In this document: in pieces, positions 46,123 through 58,400 of the stretch | Layout: each line of letters opens with the position of its first letter | Numbering within the stretch: position 1 is the stretch's first letter | NCBI GenBank assembly: GCA_949775045.1 | Contig: OX459097.1 | Location: 10,775,619-10,839,618 of the forward strand | Reading direction: 5' to 3' | DNA: 64,000 bases | From: Metridium senile | Lineage: Eukaryota > Cnidaria > Anthozoa > Actiniaria > Metridiidae | Notes under the pieces: generated by a model | What the model was told of the DNA's origin: nothing | The model's input: only the letters and a program-made list of their open reading frames with translations | The model's database searches: none | Made by a program: the position numbers and the translations under genes

Positions 46123-49100
46123 ATGATAATAATAAGTTTATTAACACTTATTGCAGTCTTACGACTGAATTACAAGTGGGAATGGTCAGTTTAATTGTTA
46201 CACATATATTTACGCAAATCTAATAAATTTAACTGTTAAAATGTTTTTGCATCTATCAGTTTTGATATTTATACAGTGCCACAGATTTCCTGGTCGTAAA
46301 TCATATGGGCACTCAGTCTTAATGTCTTAATAAGTAGACAATAAGTGTATGATAGCAACCTGAAAATGATTCCTCTACATTTGTAACAAATTTGTTAATA
46401 CTCGCTGAATAGCTCTGGGGGAGTGTCTATATAATAATTTAATATGACAAATCTCTTTATAAGTCTTAGTTTGTGTATAAAACTAATAGTAAATAATACA
46501 AATATATAATAATTACTAACAATAAATTACACTTCAATTTCTGTGGAATATTCTGGTAAAATAAATAATCTGAAAATAGTTGTACCTAAGATATATTTTA
46601 AGAGTTCTTGTGTGCAATAAAATTACTATTTGATAACTCACCCTTTCATCAAAGTGTGCCCGGTATGTCCAGATATCATGACTGGCTATCCACTGTTTAT
46701 TCCATGCCACACGGTCACCTCCTCCCTCTGAAAAATAAATGCAATTGTAACAAAACAATATTCAATATGCTGCAAAGATATCAAACATACATGTACTAGC
46801 TCTCAATGGCTAAAGCAGAATGCAAGTTCCCATACAGATTAGAAAACTAAATTGGGATTTTAAATGCCATATCTTATTAAAAAAATATTTATATTGATTT
46901 AATGGGTTCATCAACACAATTATAGAATACAATACAAAAATAAATAATGGATGCAATAGCACAATAAATAACAAAATATGGTATGTGAAGGAATGAAAAA
47001 CATATCATGCAACTTAATATGTAAATATTAAAATTGTATTGCCTTGGTATGAAGGAATAAGGAATAAACCTGTGTGTCAAGTCACACCAAAATAGCTTCA
47101 AAGTTAGTTGTTGATTTTCTTATTTCAAACTAATCTACACTATGCCGTGTAGAAATATTTGAGCTTATGTCTTTTATTAGAATTTTATCAATAGCTGTTA
47201 AATACGAATGTTACAGCATAATGAATGATTAATTATTATATTACCTTTTTCTGGCTGTGTTTTTGGTCTCATTGTGTAGGAAGGAGATGTTGTTTCCCAT
47301 GGTAGGTAGGTGGGTGGGTCATATGTCGTAGGCTTTGGACCACTTAAGTCTATCTTTAATGGAGGTCTTGATTGTAAGCATTCCTCTAGACTTACATCTG
47401 TATAATAAGTAATAAAGATGTAATGAACATGTTTTCAATTAGACATAATTTATGCTAAAGTATTTGTGTGGCATTGTACATCTTTGTATGAACACTATAG
47501 CTAGAGATTTCATATTCAGTTTTACCAACTGTGACTAGCTTTATTAAAATTCTTGATAATGAACTCAGTATCTACATATTTTAATTAAATAAGTTAGATA
47601 CCATTACTGGGGTGGATATGAGATTTGAGATATATCAACCCAACAAGAAGCTGTGGATTCATATATCTCATGTCCAACGAGGTATAATTAAGGTATATAA
47701 CCACCTTATTATATCATATATTTTTTTAATCTACTTAAAAGTAGATATCAATCTGGATCAGTTCCTTTGTTTAATCAGTTGGGAAAATATCAAGGATAAA
47801 GATAGTCTCCCACAGCCGTTTTTAGTCTCGTTCCACTACCCTACAGTCCACTTCTCTCTCCACAAACAGCTGCTCACTCAAGTGCAACATTCATTTCCCA
47901 TTGCTTTTAAATCCAATTAAATCCAATTTCGTGATTATACACTTGACCAATCACAACGCTCATTAGATAGGTGAGAGTATGCAGCGGAAATATGAGCCGT
48001 GTGTCATTTGTGTGTTTCTAAGGATAGACTATACATATTACAATTTACTTGTCGTGAATGGATGTAACCCCCCAAAAATACAAACTGTATTATCTGCACA
48101 GCCACATTTAATGATTGCAAGAAGCGCATTCACATTTTCAAATCTGGTAATGGTAAAGTTTTTTAAACCTTTGACCTTCAAGGACTCATTCGGTAAAACA
48201 CTTGACAGTTGATGTATCGGTTTACGCTAATTAGCTGCTAATTCTAATCTTGTGATATGTATAAATGTAGAATAAAGACCGTTTTCGATCCTTCAAATCT
48301 CCTCCTCTGTACTAACATCGCTCAAACTAATGGATGCAATACCCATCTGCCTTAAGTTGTATTTGATCTTCAATCAGTGACAATAAAGGCCAGAATATTC
48401 GTCAAAAACTATTGGCAATGCTTCTGAAAATAACAGATTTCCCGAACCCTGTCGGTAAACTGACAAATACATCCTTTTTTTCAAAACTACTTGCTCCATG
48501 GCTTCCTTTTGATGATTATTGAGGTCGTTAGAATCGAATCTTTTACACACTTTGGTAAACACATTTGACAACTCTCAAGCTATTTTGAAATTTTGAAACT
48601 CGAGCTATTTTGCCTATAATAACAAAGAGAGAGTCTGGGGAAAGGTTTCCAGTATATAGAAGCCTGTTTCCTATTAGTCGAGACTCAGAACAGAATGTTG
48701 CACTCGAGTGAGCAGCCATTTGTGGGGAGAGAAGTGGACCGTAGGGGACTGTGGAACGAGACTAAAAATGGCTGCTGGGGAGACTAGGATATAGACCGCC
48801 AGTAAAGAAAAGAAACAGATTCAATAATGATATAACTAACGGTACATGAATCAATCTGTTTAAATTAAGGCATCAAGATAATGGGTCACATTAAACGAAA
48901 TGTTATGAAATGTTTTTTTAAGTCAACTTACTTGCATTATCTTCATTGGTCTGTTTTTCTGGAAGACTTTTAGTAGGTTTGGTTACTTCTCTTCTGCAAA
49001 GAACAAGACAGACAAACACATGTATGTTTGCTTGATCCATTATCAAACTTATCATTTATCTTAGTTACTACTTCAGCCAAACTGCAAAACAGTCCCTAGC

Positions 49101-49413
49101 TATACGTACCTTTATGCGAAAACTTAATGAAAACAATTAACTTGAATTTCAGTCTAACGAAGTTTTGGCTGCAAGTGAGGAGAGACGTGACATATCACAG
49201 ACGTGACATATCACTGAGTTTTTATGCAAAAGTAGGGTCTGTTTGGCAGTCTATACTACAGCTATTTCAGTAACAGCACCAACAAAACAGCTGCAACAAT
49301 AGATGTCATATTACAGTAATATGGAAATGTTTTTAAACAATGCATTCGGCATCATGGCTCTCAGGTAAAAACAAAATCATTTGTATATTACTATTACTAT
49401 TACTATTATTATA

Positions 49414-49455
<42 letters not shown>

Positions 49456-49527
49456 GTATTATATCATTTGTATATTATTATTAAATTATAACAGCTATTT
49501 AGCCAAAGGAGCGGCTTTATCAACAAC

Positions 49528-49558
<31 letters not shown>

Positions 49559-50218
49559 TTTATTAGTGATTAATTCCTTTGTTTTGTCCTCAAGAGTTAT
49601 TTAATGAGTTTGAGAGTGATTGTAATTGATAATCAAATTTAATGATTTATCAATATTTGTTGGGTGATAGTAAATACCAACAAAAACACAACAAACAATA
49701 AGTCCAATAACCAAACTTGTAGAAATATCTTTGAAACAGTTTTACCAAATGTTTCAATTAAAGAAAATATTTATACTATAAGCTTATATATAAACAGCAC
49801 AAGTTTACAAACTTAATGGTTAAGATCTTTCAAATCTTCAGACTCAATCTTCGTCTAAACGTTATTCCAAACGTATTTTAACTGTTTGCATACTTTTGTT
49901 GTCAAATGGTACTTATAGACTTCGATCCAACACACAATTACTGTATATCCAAAGAATGTTACAACTCATTTAACATTTATGAAGTTTCACTAAAAACTAT
50001 TTTATATTAATATGTGTAAATTCAAAGTGTTTTTCTTACTTTCCAACAAGAGAAACAGTCGATAGTTTGGCGAGTGGTCGAAATCTCGTATGAATTCCAT
50101 TGTTATTTGTTTGTGTTCTTGGAAGACGCGAAAGAGCAAGCTGCGAGGGCACAAAAGATCTATCAACTACACCATTAATAGTTCGCTGTTCTTTTACTTG
50201 ACCAGGGATAGACGCCAT
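44679..50218 (-). CDS. Sperm-tail PG-rich repeat (STPG/SHIPPO-like) protein
   Basis: Seven exons (50040-50218, 48932-48993, 47245-47397, 46642-46727, 45825-45948, 45422-45550, 44679-44806) join in phase to a complete 286-residue protein. It carries spaced PG-rich motifs: PSPAHY at 164-169, PSPNQY at 207-212 and PGPGSY at 248-253, roughly one per exon and about 42 apart. Each is followed after about 25 residues by a Y/HTMGKR, GGTMVW or YTMSRG turn. An earlier degenerate unit is GPKPTTY in exon 3. Such proteins decorate ciliary and sperm axonemal microtubules. The W-rich stretch WNKQWIASHDIWTYRAHF (about 140-157) reminds me of STPG3, but that assignment is tentative. The start is the only ATG opening the first exon. 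A RecQ-fragment element sits in intron 2 and a (TAA)n/(GAT)n block in intron 4. Confidence 0.85.
44860..45340. repeat. A/G-rich low-complexity stretch in the last intron of the PG-rich gene
   Basis: Runs of a, aag and gaaaga occupy most of the intron between exons 44679-44806 and 45422-45550. No exon is hidden in it. Confidence 0.7.
46005..46135. repeat. (AAT)n(GAT)n(GCT)n microsatellite
   Basis: About 22 aat triplets are followed by gat and gct triplets, in an intron of the PG-rich gene. It produces poly-Asn/poly-Asp and poly-Leu/poly-Ser shadow frames. Confidence 0.97.
47798..48785. mobile_element. ~1-kb inverted-repeat element with RecQ-like fragment
   Basis: Left end tagtctcccacagccgtttt (47799-) and right end aaaatggctgctggggagac (to about 48784) are inverted. 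They continue inward for about 80 bases with ctcgttccacta, tccacttctctct and gctgctcactc. It lies in intron 2 of the PG-rich gene. A minus-strand frame at 48374-48571 has helicase-like residues. Confidence 0.88.
48374..48571 (-). pseudogene. RecQ-helicase-like N-terminal fragment in the element
   Basis: The 65-codon frame contains LNNHQKEAMEQVV and, further on, GSGNLLFSEALPIVFD. This resembles the Q-motif/Walker A region (PTGSGKSL...LP.VFD) of RecQ-type helicases. The Walker A lysine position is replaced (GSGN), and the frame stops soon after, so it is a non-functional piece. Confidence 0.6.
49390..49560. repeat. (TTA)n and (CAA)n microsatellites
   Basis: About 49390-49455 is (tta)n and about 49520-49555 is (aac)n, both in the first intron of the PG-rich gene. 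Confidence 0.9.
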
Positions 50219-50690
50219 TATTTCTTTATCTTCACATGTTTTAATAATTTATGAAAGTTTTCAAGTATTTTGGTTCGTAAGGAGATTATATATAAATGCC
50301 TTAGTTGACCTTCAGCCGTTTCCATGCCACCCTGCACGTGACTATTTGTTGCCTCCGAGGAATTATAACACAGGAAGCCCATCATCAAAATTTTGCGTTG
50401 TACTCTACGTTATACTTTCGAAACCAATAAATGCCTTGTTTTTGGGTGTGGATATTGTAATTCAAATTTGTTTGAAATGAATTACAGTTTGTTTGATATG
50501 AATTACAGAAGCTATCCCCCCAAAAAAAACAGAAGATATTTTGATTATCGCCGTAGAGAATCATTTGAACAAATTGTATTATTAATTGTATTATTATTAT
50601 TCTATGGGTATGAAAAGAGAAGAAAAAGACAACAGACTAAGACAAAAGAAACATAAGACAGAAAGAAGTAAAGAATAAAACAAATTAAAG
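50219..50690. other. Upstream region of the PG-rich gene
   Basis: Contains X-box-like sequences (gtttccatgccacc at 50318-50331 and gttgcctccgaggaat at 50349-50364), of interest because RFX factors control ciliary genes; neither is a full consensus. No TATA box was identified. No gene is seen to about 50690. Confidence 0.35.
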
Positions 50691-50692
50691 AC

Positions 50693-50752
<60 letters not shown>
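50693..50752. repeat. (ACAG)n microsatellite
   Basis: About 14 uninterrupted cagacagac units. Confidence 0.97.
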
Positions 50753-50754
<2 letters not shown>

Positions 50755-50999
50755 AAACAAAAAACAGTAGAAAACAAAAAATTTCTAAATCCAAAATCAA
50801 TCACAGTTGGCTTTGGAAATACTTTAATATAACACTAAAGTAACACAAAGTATTAACAATAACAATGACGATATAGGGCTAACACTACAAACATAAAATA
50901 ACATTGCTTTTACTAGTGTAGCAGTATATATTCAAGGACAACGTAAAGTTGTAACGAGGTATTGTACCCTTTGCATTTCAAGATACTAGGGTAGTATAG

Positions 51000-51272
51000 T
51001 TACAGTGCGACTACTGAAACCGTCGCCACCCAGACAAATTTCAAAATATATATTTTTTTAGATCAAACAAAAACCTTGTAGAGAGTTCTAACAGGCTAAC
51101 ATGTTTCTTATTCAATCTTAATATATTCCGTTCACATATATAAATGAAAATTATTAGCATTTTAAGGGAAAACAATCAAACATCTGTAGAGATTCTATTG
51201 TTCATATTCTCGATCGTGATTGGATAATTATGTTTTGGTGAAGGCCCCGGTTTCAGTAGTCGCACTGTAAGT
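51000..51272. mobile_element. MITE, CAGTGCGACTACTGAAACC family
   Basis: Ends cagtgcgactactgaaacc and ggtttcagtagtcgcactg are perfect 19-base inverted repeats. Confidence 0.9.
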
Positions 51273-52130
51273 GTTTTCGCTCTAATCTTTTTAAGAAAAA
51301 AATTGACAAAATATTGCACAATAAAACAGAAAAACGTCAGAAAACTTAACAAATTTCCGATCGTTTAACGTGGTATGTCATCTGATTTACCATGTTATTT
51401 TGTCAACAGTTGCCCAAATTGTCATGCACCTAAGGATATCATCTAAGGATAAGCGATTTATACAACTAAACACAAATAGTTGAGGTCTTTAAAATGTTTT
51501 CATGGACTACAAACAACATGGAATATCTCAACACTAGCCTCCATCAGTGTTCTTGGGGAAAATAAGAAGCAGAAGCACGTTATTCCAGCTATTCTTCGAT
51601 ATTGTTATGACCTATTTCCTATCGCCGTAGGTGTATACCCACAATTCTTAGCTGAGAAGGGGTACATGACTAATTTTGACCAACTGTTGACGTCATATAT
51701 AAAATATGTAAATCAGAGGTCCTACCACAATAAAGCAACACTGTTAATTCTACAACAAAATCTAAGCAAATTTTTTTTTTAACACTTAATATAGCCTCTC
51801 GACCAATCAGCACGCGAGAAAATCTTCAGTTGGGGTAAAACCACCCTCTTTCTACGTATATCATATCATAGTTGATAGTTATTAACTATAATCATACGAC
51901 CTGGGCATCTGACCTAGGTGGGAGTTTTCTATTGGATTACCAAAGGCAAATTATACACTATATCAACATTAGACAAAAACTATTAGCTTTTTCTCTGACA
52001 ACGTTCGTCCGAAACATTCGTCAGTTTTACGGCATGTTTCATATGGTGTACATTAGACCTACTTGTTATTGGCACTTTCTGGTTTTAAAATCTTTACTTG
52101 ATAATCTCTGTTATCAGTGATTATTATTAT
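51273..52130. other. Intergenic; one unexplained open frame
   Basis: A 100-codon plus-strand frame (51480-51782) has ordinary amino-acid composition but matches nothing I know and lacks an obvious splice partner. It could be a decayed transposon gene. Confidence 0.35.
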
Positions 52131-52313
52131 TACAGTGGTACCTCTATTAAGAGGTCACACATTTAAGCAGTCACCCTCTATTAGGCGGCCACAATCAAAA
52201 GTCCCAAATCTACTCCTATACCTATTCTATACATCTATTCAGCGGCCAACCTCTATTAAGCGGCCACTTTGGAAAGTCCTGAGGGTGACTGCTTAATAGA
52301 GGTACCACTGTAG
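52131..52313. mobile_element. TA-flanked pogo/mariner-like MITE
   Basis: TACAGTGGTACCTCTATTAA at the left and its mirror ending GGTACCACTGTA at the right are inverted, with TA at both edges. Internal ctattaagcggccac units parallel those of 14425-14611. Confidence 0.88.
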
Positions 52314-52927
52314 TTATTATTGTCTATAGAATCTGATTGGCTAAAAGTATGCAAATTATTTTCACAATCAAACAACCTACAGATTTGTGAAAAATAATTG
52401 GCTAGCCAGTTTACGCCTGCATTATTCGCCAAAATATCAATTTATTGTCCACTTTTGTTGTGTTCATGCTTGAAAAAACGTTCGTTCAACGTGAAAAAAC
52501 TTTAGTTAATTATTTTTCTTTAAAACAATGTATAATAAAACAATGTTTGAATTCGTTTTTTTATGATATCGGAATATTCAATGTCTCGGCAAGTATAATC
52601 AGACTCGTCCTCCGACATTGGCTGATTTGTAATAACCACCACTTTTTTGTGTCTTTTTTTCCTTTAAATTTAGTTTTATTCTTACTTATTGATCATCTCT
52701 AGTTTATTTTTCTCGTTGTTCTATTTAGTTTCAGTTGTCGAGTAACGGAGACTTTTTATCGGTATTATAACCGTGTAATCTTCAGTTGATTACAATCGAT
52801 CAGAGTTAATACTCTGAATCTATAAATCTATAAATTTGACAATTACAACGAGATTTCATTTGTTTAACAACCGTTATCCATATACAAAATAAAAAATCAA
52901 CATCAAACCTATTTATTGATTTCAGAT
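52314..52927. other. AT-rich intergenic DNA
   Basis: No exon, RNA gene or clear repeat seen. Confidence 0.5.
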
Positions 52928-53250
52928 CTCAAGGGGGGGGGGGGGGGTACTCCCTTTGTCCAAGGGAGGGGGGTTTACTCCCTTTGTTCAAGTGGTAAGG
53001 GTGATCAGCGTACCTTTTAGGGTTAAAAATATTTCCTGTGCGTAACGTTTAGGGTCCCTTCAGTTACGTGACATGATTCTGTACCGGTAACGGTCGTTTT
53101 TACTCTGCTTTGTTGATAAAAATAAGCTTGGCTGGCAAGAACATCGCACAGCCGTACCTTTTAGAGCTTTAACAGTTATTTCCATCTGTGGGTACCTTCA
53201 AAACCTCCGCCGATCACCACTTGGACAAAGGGAGTACCCCCCGGGAATCT
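52928..53250. mobile_element. G-tract MITE, ACCTTTTAGGGTC family, copy 2
   Basis: Left gggggggtactccctttgtc and right gacaaagggagtacccccc are inverted. The core has gtaccttttagggt units and gtgatcagcg / cgccgatcacc as inner arms. Confidence 0.85.
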
Positions 53251-53289
53251 ACTACTGAATCATATACGGCTTTGATTGATAACCGTAAT

Positions 53290-53640
53290 AACCCTAGTGA
53301 CTAATAGTTCACATGTGATCACAGGCGATCGTACTGGATTGCTTACTGGATGGCTTACAAGTGAAGGCTTGTTTACATATGATCACAGGCAATCGTACTG
53401 GATCGCTTACTGGATCGCTTACAAGTAAAGGCTTGTTTACATATGATCATAGGTGATCGTACTGGATCGCTTAATAGATCAAGACGCATAGGCTTGCTGT
53501 TCACATGTTCACTAGGATCGCAATACAAGTCAATTCTTGTACTGAATTAAATGATCGTAATGGATCGCTTACTGGAACGCGTGCCGACATTCTTACAAGG
53601 CTTGTTTGCATATCTTAATAGAAGCAAAGGCCTGTTCACA
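53290..53640. repeat. Degenerate leading part of the 55-bp satellite
   Basis: Spaced atcgtactggatcgctta and cttgtttacatatgatcaca blocks recur irregularly, grading into the regular array that follows. Confidence 0.8.
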
Positions 53641-54815
53641 TATGATCACTGGCGATCGTACTGGATCGCATATTGCAAGTAAAGACTTACTCACATAACA
53701 TCGCAGGCGATCGTACTGGATCGCATATTGCAAGTAAAGACTTGCTTACATAACATCGCAGGCGATCGTACTGGATCGCATATTGCAAGTAAAGACTTGC
53801 TTACATAACACGATCGTACTGGATCGCATATTGCAAGTAAAGACTTGCCTACATAACACGATCGTACTGGATCGCATATTGCAAGTAAAGACTTGCTCAC
53901 ATAACATCGCAGGCGATCGTATTTGATCGCATATTGCAAGTAAAGATTTGCTCACACAACATCACAGGCGATCGTACCTGATCGCATATTGCAACTAAAG
54001 ACTTCCTCACATAACATCGCAGGCGATCGTACTTGATCGCATATTGCAAGTAAAGACTTGCTTACATAAAATCACAGGCGATCGTACTTGATCGCATATT
54101 GCAAGTAAAGACCTGCTTACATAACACGATCGTACTGGATCGCATATTGCAAGTAAAGATTTGCTCACATAACATCGCAGGCGATCGTACTTGATCGCAT
54201 ATTGCAAGTAAAGATTTGCTCACATAACATCGCAGGCGATCGTACTTGAACGCATATTGCAAGTAAAGATTTGCTCACATAACATCGCAGGCGATCGTAC
54301 TTGATCGCATATTGCAAGTAAAGATTTGCTCACATAACATCGCAGGCGATCGTACTTGATAGCATATTGCAAGTAAAGATTTGCTCACATAACATCGCTG
54401 GCGATCGTACTTGACAGCATATTGCAAGTAAAGATTTGCTCACATAACATCGCAGGCGATCGTACCTGATCGCATATTGCAAGTAAAGATTTGCTCACAT
54501 AACATCGCAGGCGATCAGAATGGATCGCATATTGCAAGTAAAGATTTGCTCACATAACATCGCAGGCGATTGTACTTGATCGCATATTGCAAGTAAAGAT
54601 TTGCTCACATAACATCGCAGGCGATCGTACTTGATCGCATATTGCAAGTAAAGATTTGCTCACATAACATCGCAGGCGATCGTAATTGATCGCATACTGC
54701 AAGTAAAGATTTGCTCACATAACATCGCAGGCGATCGTACTTGATCGCATATTGCAAGTAAAGACTTGCTCACATAAATTCGCAGGCGATCGTACTTGAT
54801 AGCATATTAGGGAGA
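53640..54815. repeat. Satellite of ~55-bp units
   Basis: About 21 units contain gatcgcatattgcaagtaaa, gatttgctcacataacatcg and caggcgatcgtactt. Some early units are shortened by about 10 bases (acacgatcgtactgg). The unit contains the partly palindromic gcgatcgtacttgatcgc. Uniformity increases towards the right. Confidence 0.97.
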
Positions 54816-54879
54816 AAGGGATGGGGAGAGGTGATGGGGATGGGGGGAGGTGTCAATTGCAGTTAAAAGCCTATAGCTA

Positions 54880-55185
54880 CACCTATTTGAAAATCATTGT
54901 CGTAGCCGGTTCTACAGTCACACTCTAAGACTACAAAGGCTGCCGGTACAATTGTCATCATTTGTTGCATATGCTCGAGCTGTTCGTTGTTGTTGGATAT
55001 TTTCAAATCAAAAGAAAAATAATATAACCAAGATAATATTAATGCTAAGTAAACTTAATATTCTCTTGACATAACTAACGATGAAGCTAAGGCTGTCCTT
55101 TTGAAACCTGGTGTGGACCGCTATTTGCTAACACAAGTACTTGTGTTGAACGCTAGTTCTGGTGTGACAACGATTTTGAAATAGC
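54880..55185. mobile_element. Decayed CACCTATTTCA core-A element
   Basis: The left cacctatttgaaaatcattg and right gtgtgacaacgattttgaaatag are recognisable. The middle has diverged. Confidence 0.65.
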
Positions 55186-55468
55186 TATTTATGTAAATTA
55201 GCTGTAGGACTTTTAAACTTAAGATATATGGTCACTTACTAGCATACACGTGAAAGACTGAATTTATGAAAATCGCACATTCAGACATTTTGATATCTTT
55301 TACGTGAGTGGGCATCTATGCTCTTACTAAATCATTAAGCGTTTAGCTAAATTTCTCTTCTCGTAATACGATTGAATGCGAATGAATTATAACACTGACT
55401 CAAATTAAAATAAGCAACGCAAATCATGCTGGTAAGTGGCCATGGGTCTTTAATAAAGAACGGTTACC
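55186..55468. other. 3' flank of the PARP gene
   Basis: Read on the gene strand, an ATTAAA variant signal (about 20 bases after the stop) could serve polyadenylation. Nothing else is seen. Confidence 0.4.
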
Positions 55469-58400
55469 CTACATAACCGCACAGTTGTCAACCTTCTTTG
55501 GTCGGTTGTCAGGGACATTGACAGCCCTGGAACTCCACAAGTCTACCGTGTGCCTGGCAACGTCTTGAGCAATGGGAGGCAAATTGCTTAAGGACACATC
55601 TACTGACGTAGATGAAGCATTGGAAGACAAATGGTGTGAGGAAACATTGGATGACGTAGATGTTGGCATGGAGGCACTCCTGGAATAGACTCCCTGTGAT
55701 GTTGGCCTGGAAACTGTTTGACCAATAGTAGAGGGGCTTGGAGAGTAACGAACAGAGTTATGTGACGCCATGGCAGCTGCTTGACCACTATGGTACGGGT
55801 CTGGATATGGGCCATAATTAGGTGATGGCGTTGTCATAGAAACGTTTGGACCAATGGTTGCTGGGTATGATGCCAAATTGGAAGACGAAGGATTATTGGC
55901 GTGATCCATACCTTGACATGCGTATTCGATGACATATTCTGGGTAAAACTGATCGACGTCAAACATTGCAAACACCTGAGGGTTGTCTACACGGTCAACA
56001 CACGAATCGTAGCGATCACTATCTGGGTCATCGGGATTCTTAGGGGGAGGGCGACGATAGTTTTTCTCTCCCTTCGTGTACGAACCAACGAGTACTTTGG
56101 CTATAAACACATAGCGGATACCATCTTCATCATCATTGCAGTAACAATGACTGAACGAAGCGTCTCGTGCGAAGTACGCCCCCTCGCCATACTTGTTACC
56201 AGTTACATCACCGTACAAGCGCCAATCGAAGTTTTCTTTACATATCGATCGTATGTTTGTGTGAGAGGTGCCGTGGAATAGTTGGCGTTCGTCGAGGTTT
56301 TTGGACTCGGAGCGTTTGAGCATTTGGTCTTTTTTCCTTTAAGGTAAAGCAATAGAAGAGTTAGTCAATAATGTTGATGATGATGGCGACGTACACGGCT
56401 ATGATGATGGCAAAGACGACGATGATGATGATGATGATGATAATGACTATTATATCAAACTTTGTGGTAGAAACTTCGAGAACAAAAGACACTCAAAATA
56501 TAGTCAAGATCGATTAAACCTTTATGGGTTGAAACAAAAGACCCTAAACAATAGATCATTCCCGAGCGGGAAATTTGAATATGATGATATATGATGATCA
56601 GTGATGATGGTGACAATGTCATGATGTAACTAATAATTTGAAAAGCCCACTGAGAAATCTTAATAAAGTATGTATAATGTTGGTGATGATGATGGTAACA
56701 ACGATGATCATGATGATGGTGATGATAATGACTATCAGTGATGATGGTGACAATGTTAATTAATGGTAGTCACGATGTATCTAATAATGTGGCTGAGAAA
56801 GATGATGATACTGACAATAATGAAGATGATGGTGATGATAATGACTATCAGTGATGATGGTGACAATGTTAATTAATGGTAGTCACGATGTATCTAATAA
56901 TGTGGCTGAGAAAAATGATGATACTGACAATAATGAAGATGATGATGATGATAATGACAAAAAGAAGTAAATGATGATGTAACAATGTTTGATCATAATG
57001 ACAATTTTCACGTTAAACATAAATATCAAAATATTATTAATGTCATGACGACGATAATGTTAATAACAATGATGTTTGATAATGATCTTGATAATGATGA
57101 CGACGATAATGTTAATAACAATGATGTTTGATAATGATCTTGATAATGATGACGACGATAATGTTAATAGCAATGATGTTTGATAATGATCTTGATAATG
57201 ATGACGACGATAATGTTAATAACAATGATGTTTGATAATGATCTTGATAATGATGACGACGATAATGTTAATAACAATGATGTTTGATAATGATCTTGAT
57301 AATGATGACGACGATAATGTTGGTGATGTTGGTGTTGGTGATGTTGGACGATAAATAACGATAATGTTAATAACAATAATGTTTGATAATGATCTTGATA
57401 ATTATGATGACAATAAGAATACCTTTTGTACTTTTCCCACATGAACGGGTTTTGTACTCTATTAACGGAATTAATAGTGACTTCACGGCCACCCATGGAA
57501 TTGACAAACAGTGATTCAATGTTCTTGAATTCCTTAGATTTAGTGTTCAATTTCTTGAGAAGAAACGTTTGGCTTTCTGTCATCTTTTTCCAGTTGCTGG
57601 GGATTTGACTTGCTGACATCTCAGGCATTTTGAAAGTCCTGTTATAATAATTGAATACTTAAATTAAACACTGATGCTTTATGATCTAGTTCTAATGATA
57701 AAAAATATTAAATACTACACTGCAAAAACGGCTGAGTATAGATACAACTCAAAATATTGAGTAAATCATGCATTCCGGATGACACTTTATAGTGAGTAAA
57801 CCCAACTCTAGTGAGTAATAGTGAAACAATGAGTATATTGTACTCAATGGCACATCTACATTTATGTTTACTCTTGGTTTTACTCACTATAAAGTGTCAT
57901 CCTGAATGCATGACTTACTCAATATTTTGAGTTATATCTACTCAGCCGTTTTTGCAATGTAACTATTTTGAAGCCAACATAACTCTACCCAGGGGGGAGG
58001 GGGGGGGATATTGGGTATGGTCATCTTATCTCTTTTTTAGAGACCTTTTAACGCCTTGTCGGACAATTATTCACGTGTCATTGCAATCGTCTCGCTTTGA
58101 TTTTGTTTTTATGTGATATTTATTCAATAGGACTTCTGTTATTTTTGTTCACCTAACCAACCCCCCCCCCCCCCCCCCCCCGATACTCTCACCCCTCAGT
58201 CCACATAGTCCCAAAGCAACTGGAGATAATCCCAAAACAACTGGAGAGAGTCCCAAAGCAACTGAAGATAATCCCAAAACAACTGGAGATAGTCCCAAAG
58301 CAACTGGAATTAGTCCCAAAGCAACTGGAATTAGTCCCAAAGCAACTGGAAATAGTCCCAAAGAAACTGGAATTAGTCCCAAAGCAACTGGAAATAGTCC

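Noticed and set aside
49835..49870. A further hammerhead candidate (CTGAAGA and GAAA on the minus strand)
   Set aside because: Only two bases separate the two core parts, so no stem II can form.
51480..51782. A 100-codon plus-strand frame as a gene
   Set aside because: No recognised motif, no splice partner and no signal peptide; kept only as an unexplained frame.
53640..54815. Possible CRISPR array
   Set aside because: The entire 55-bp unit is repeated; there are no unique spacers, and the genome is eukaryotic.
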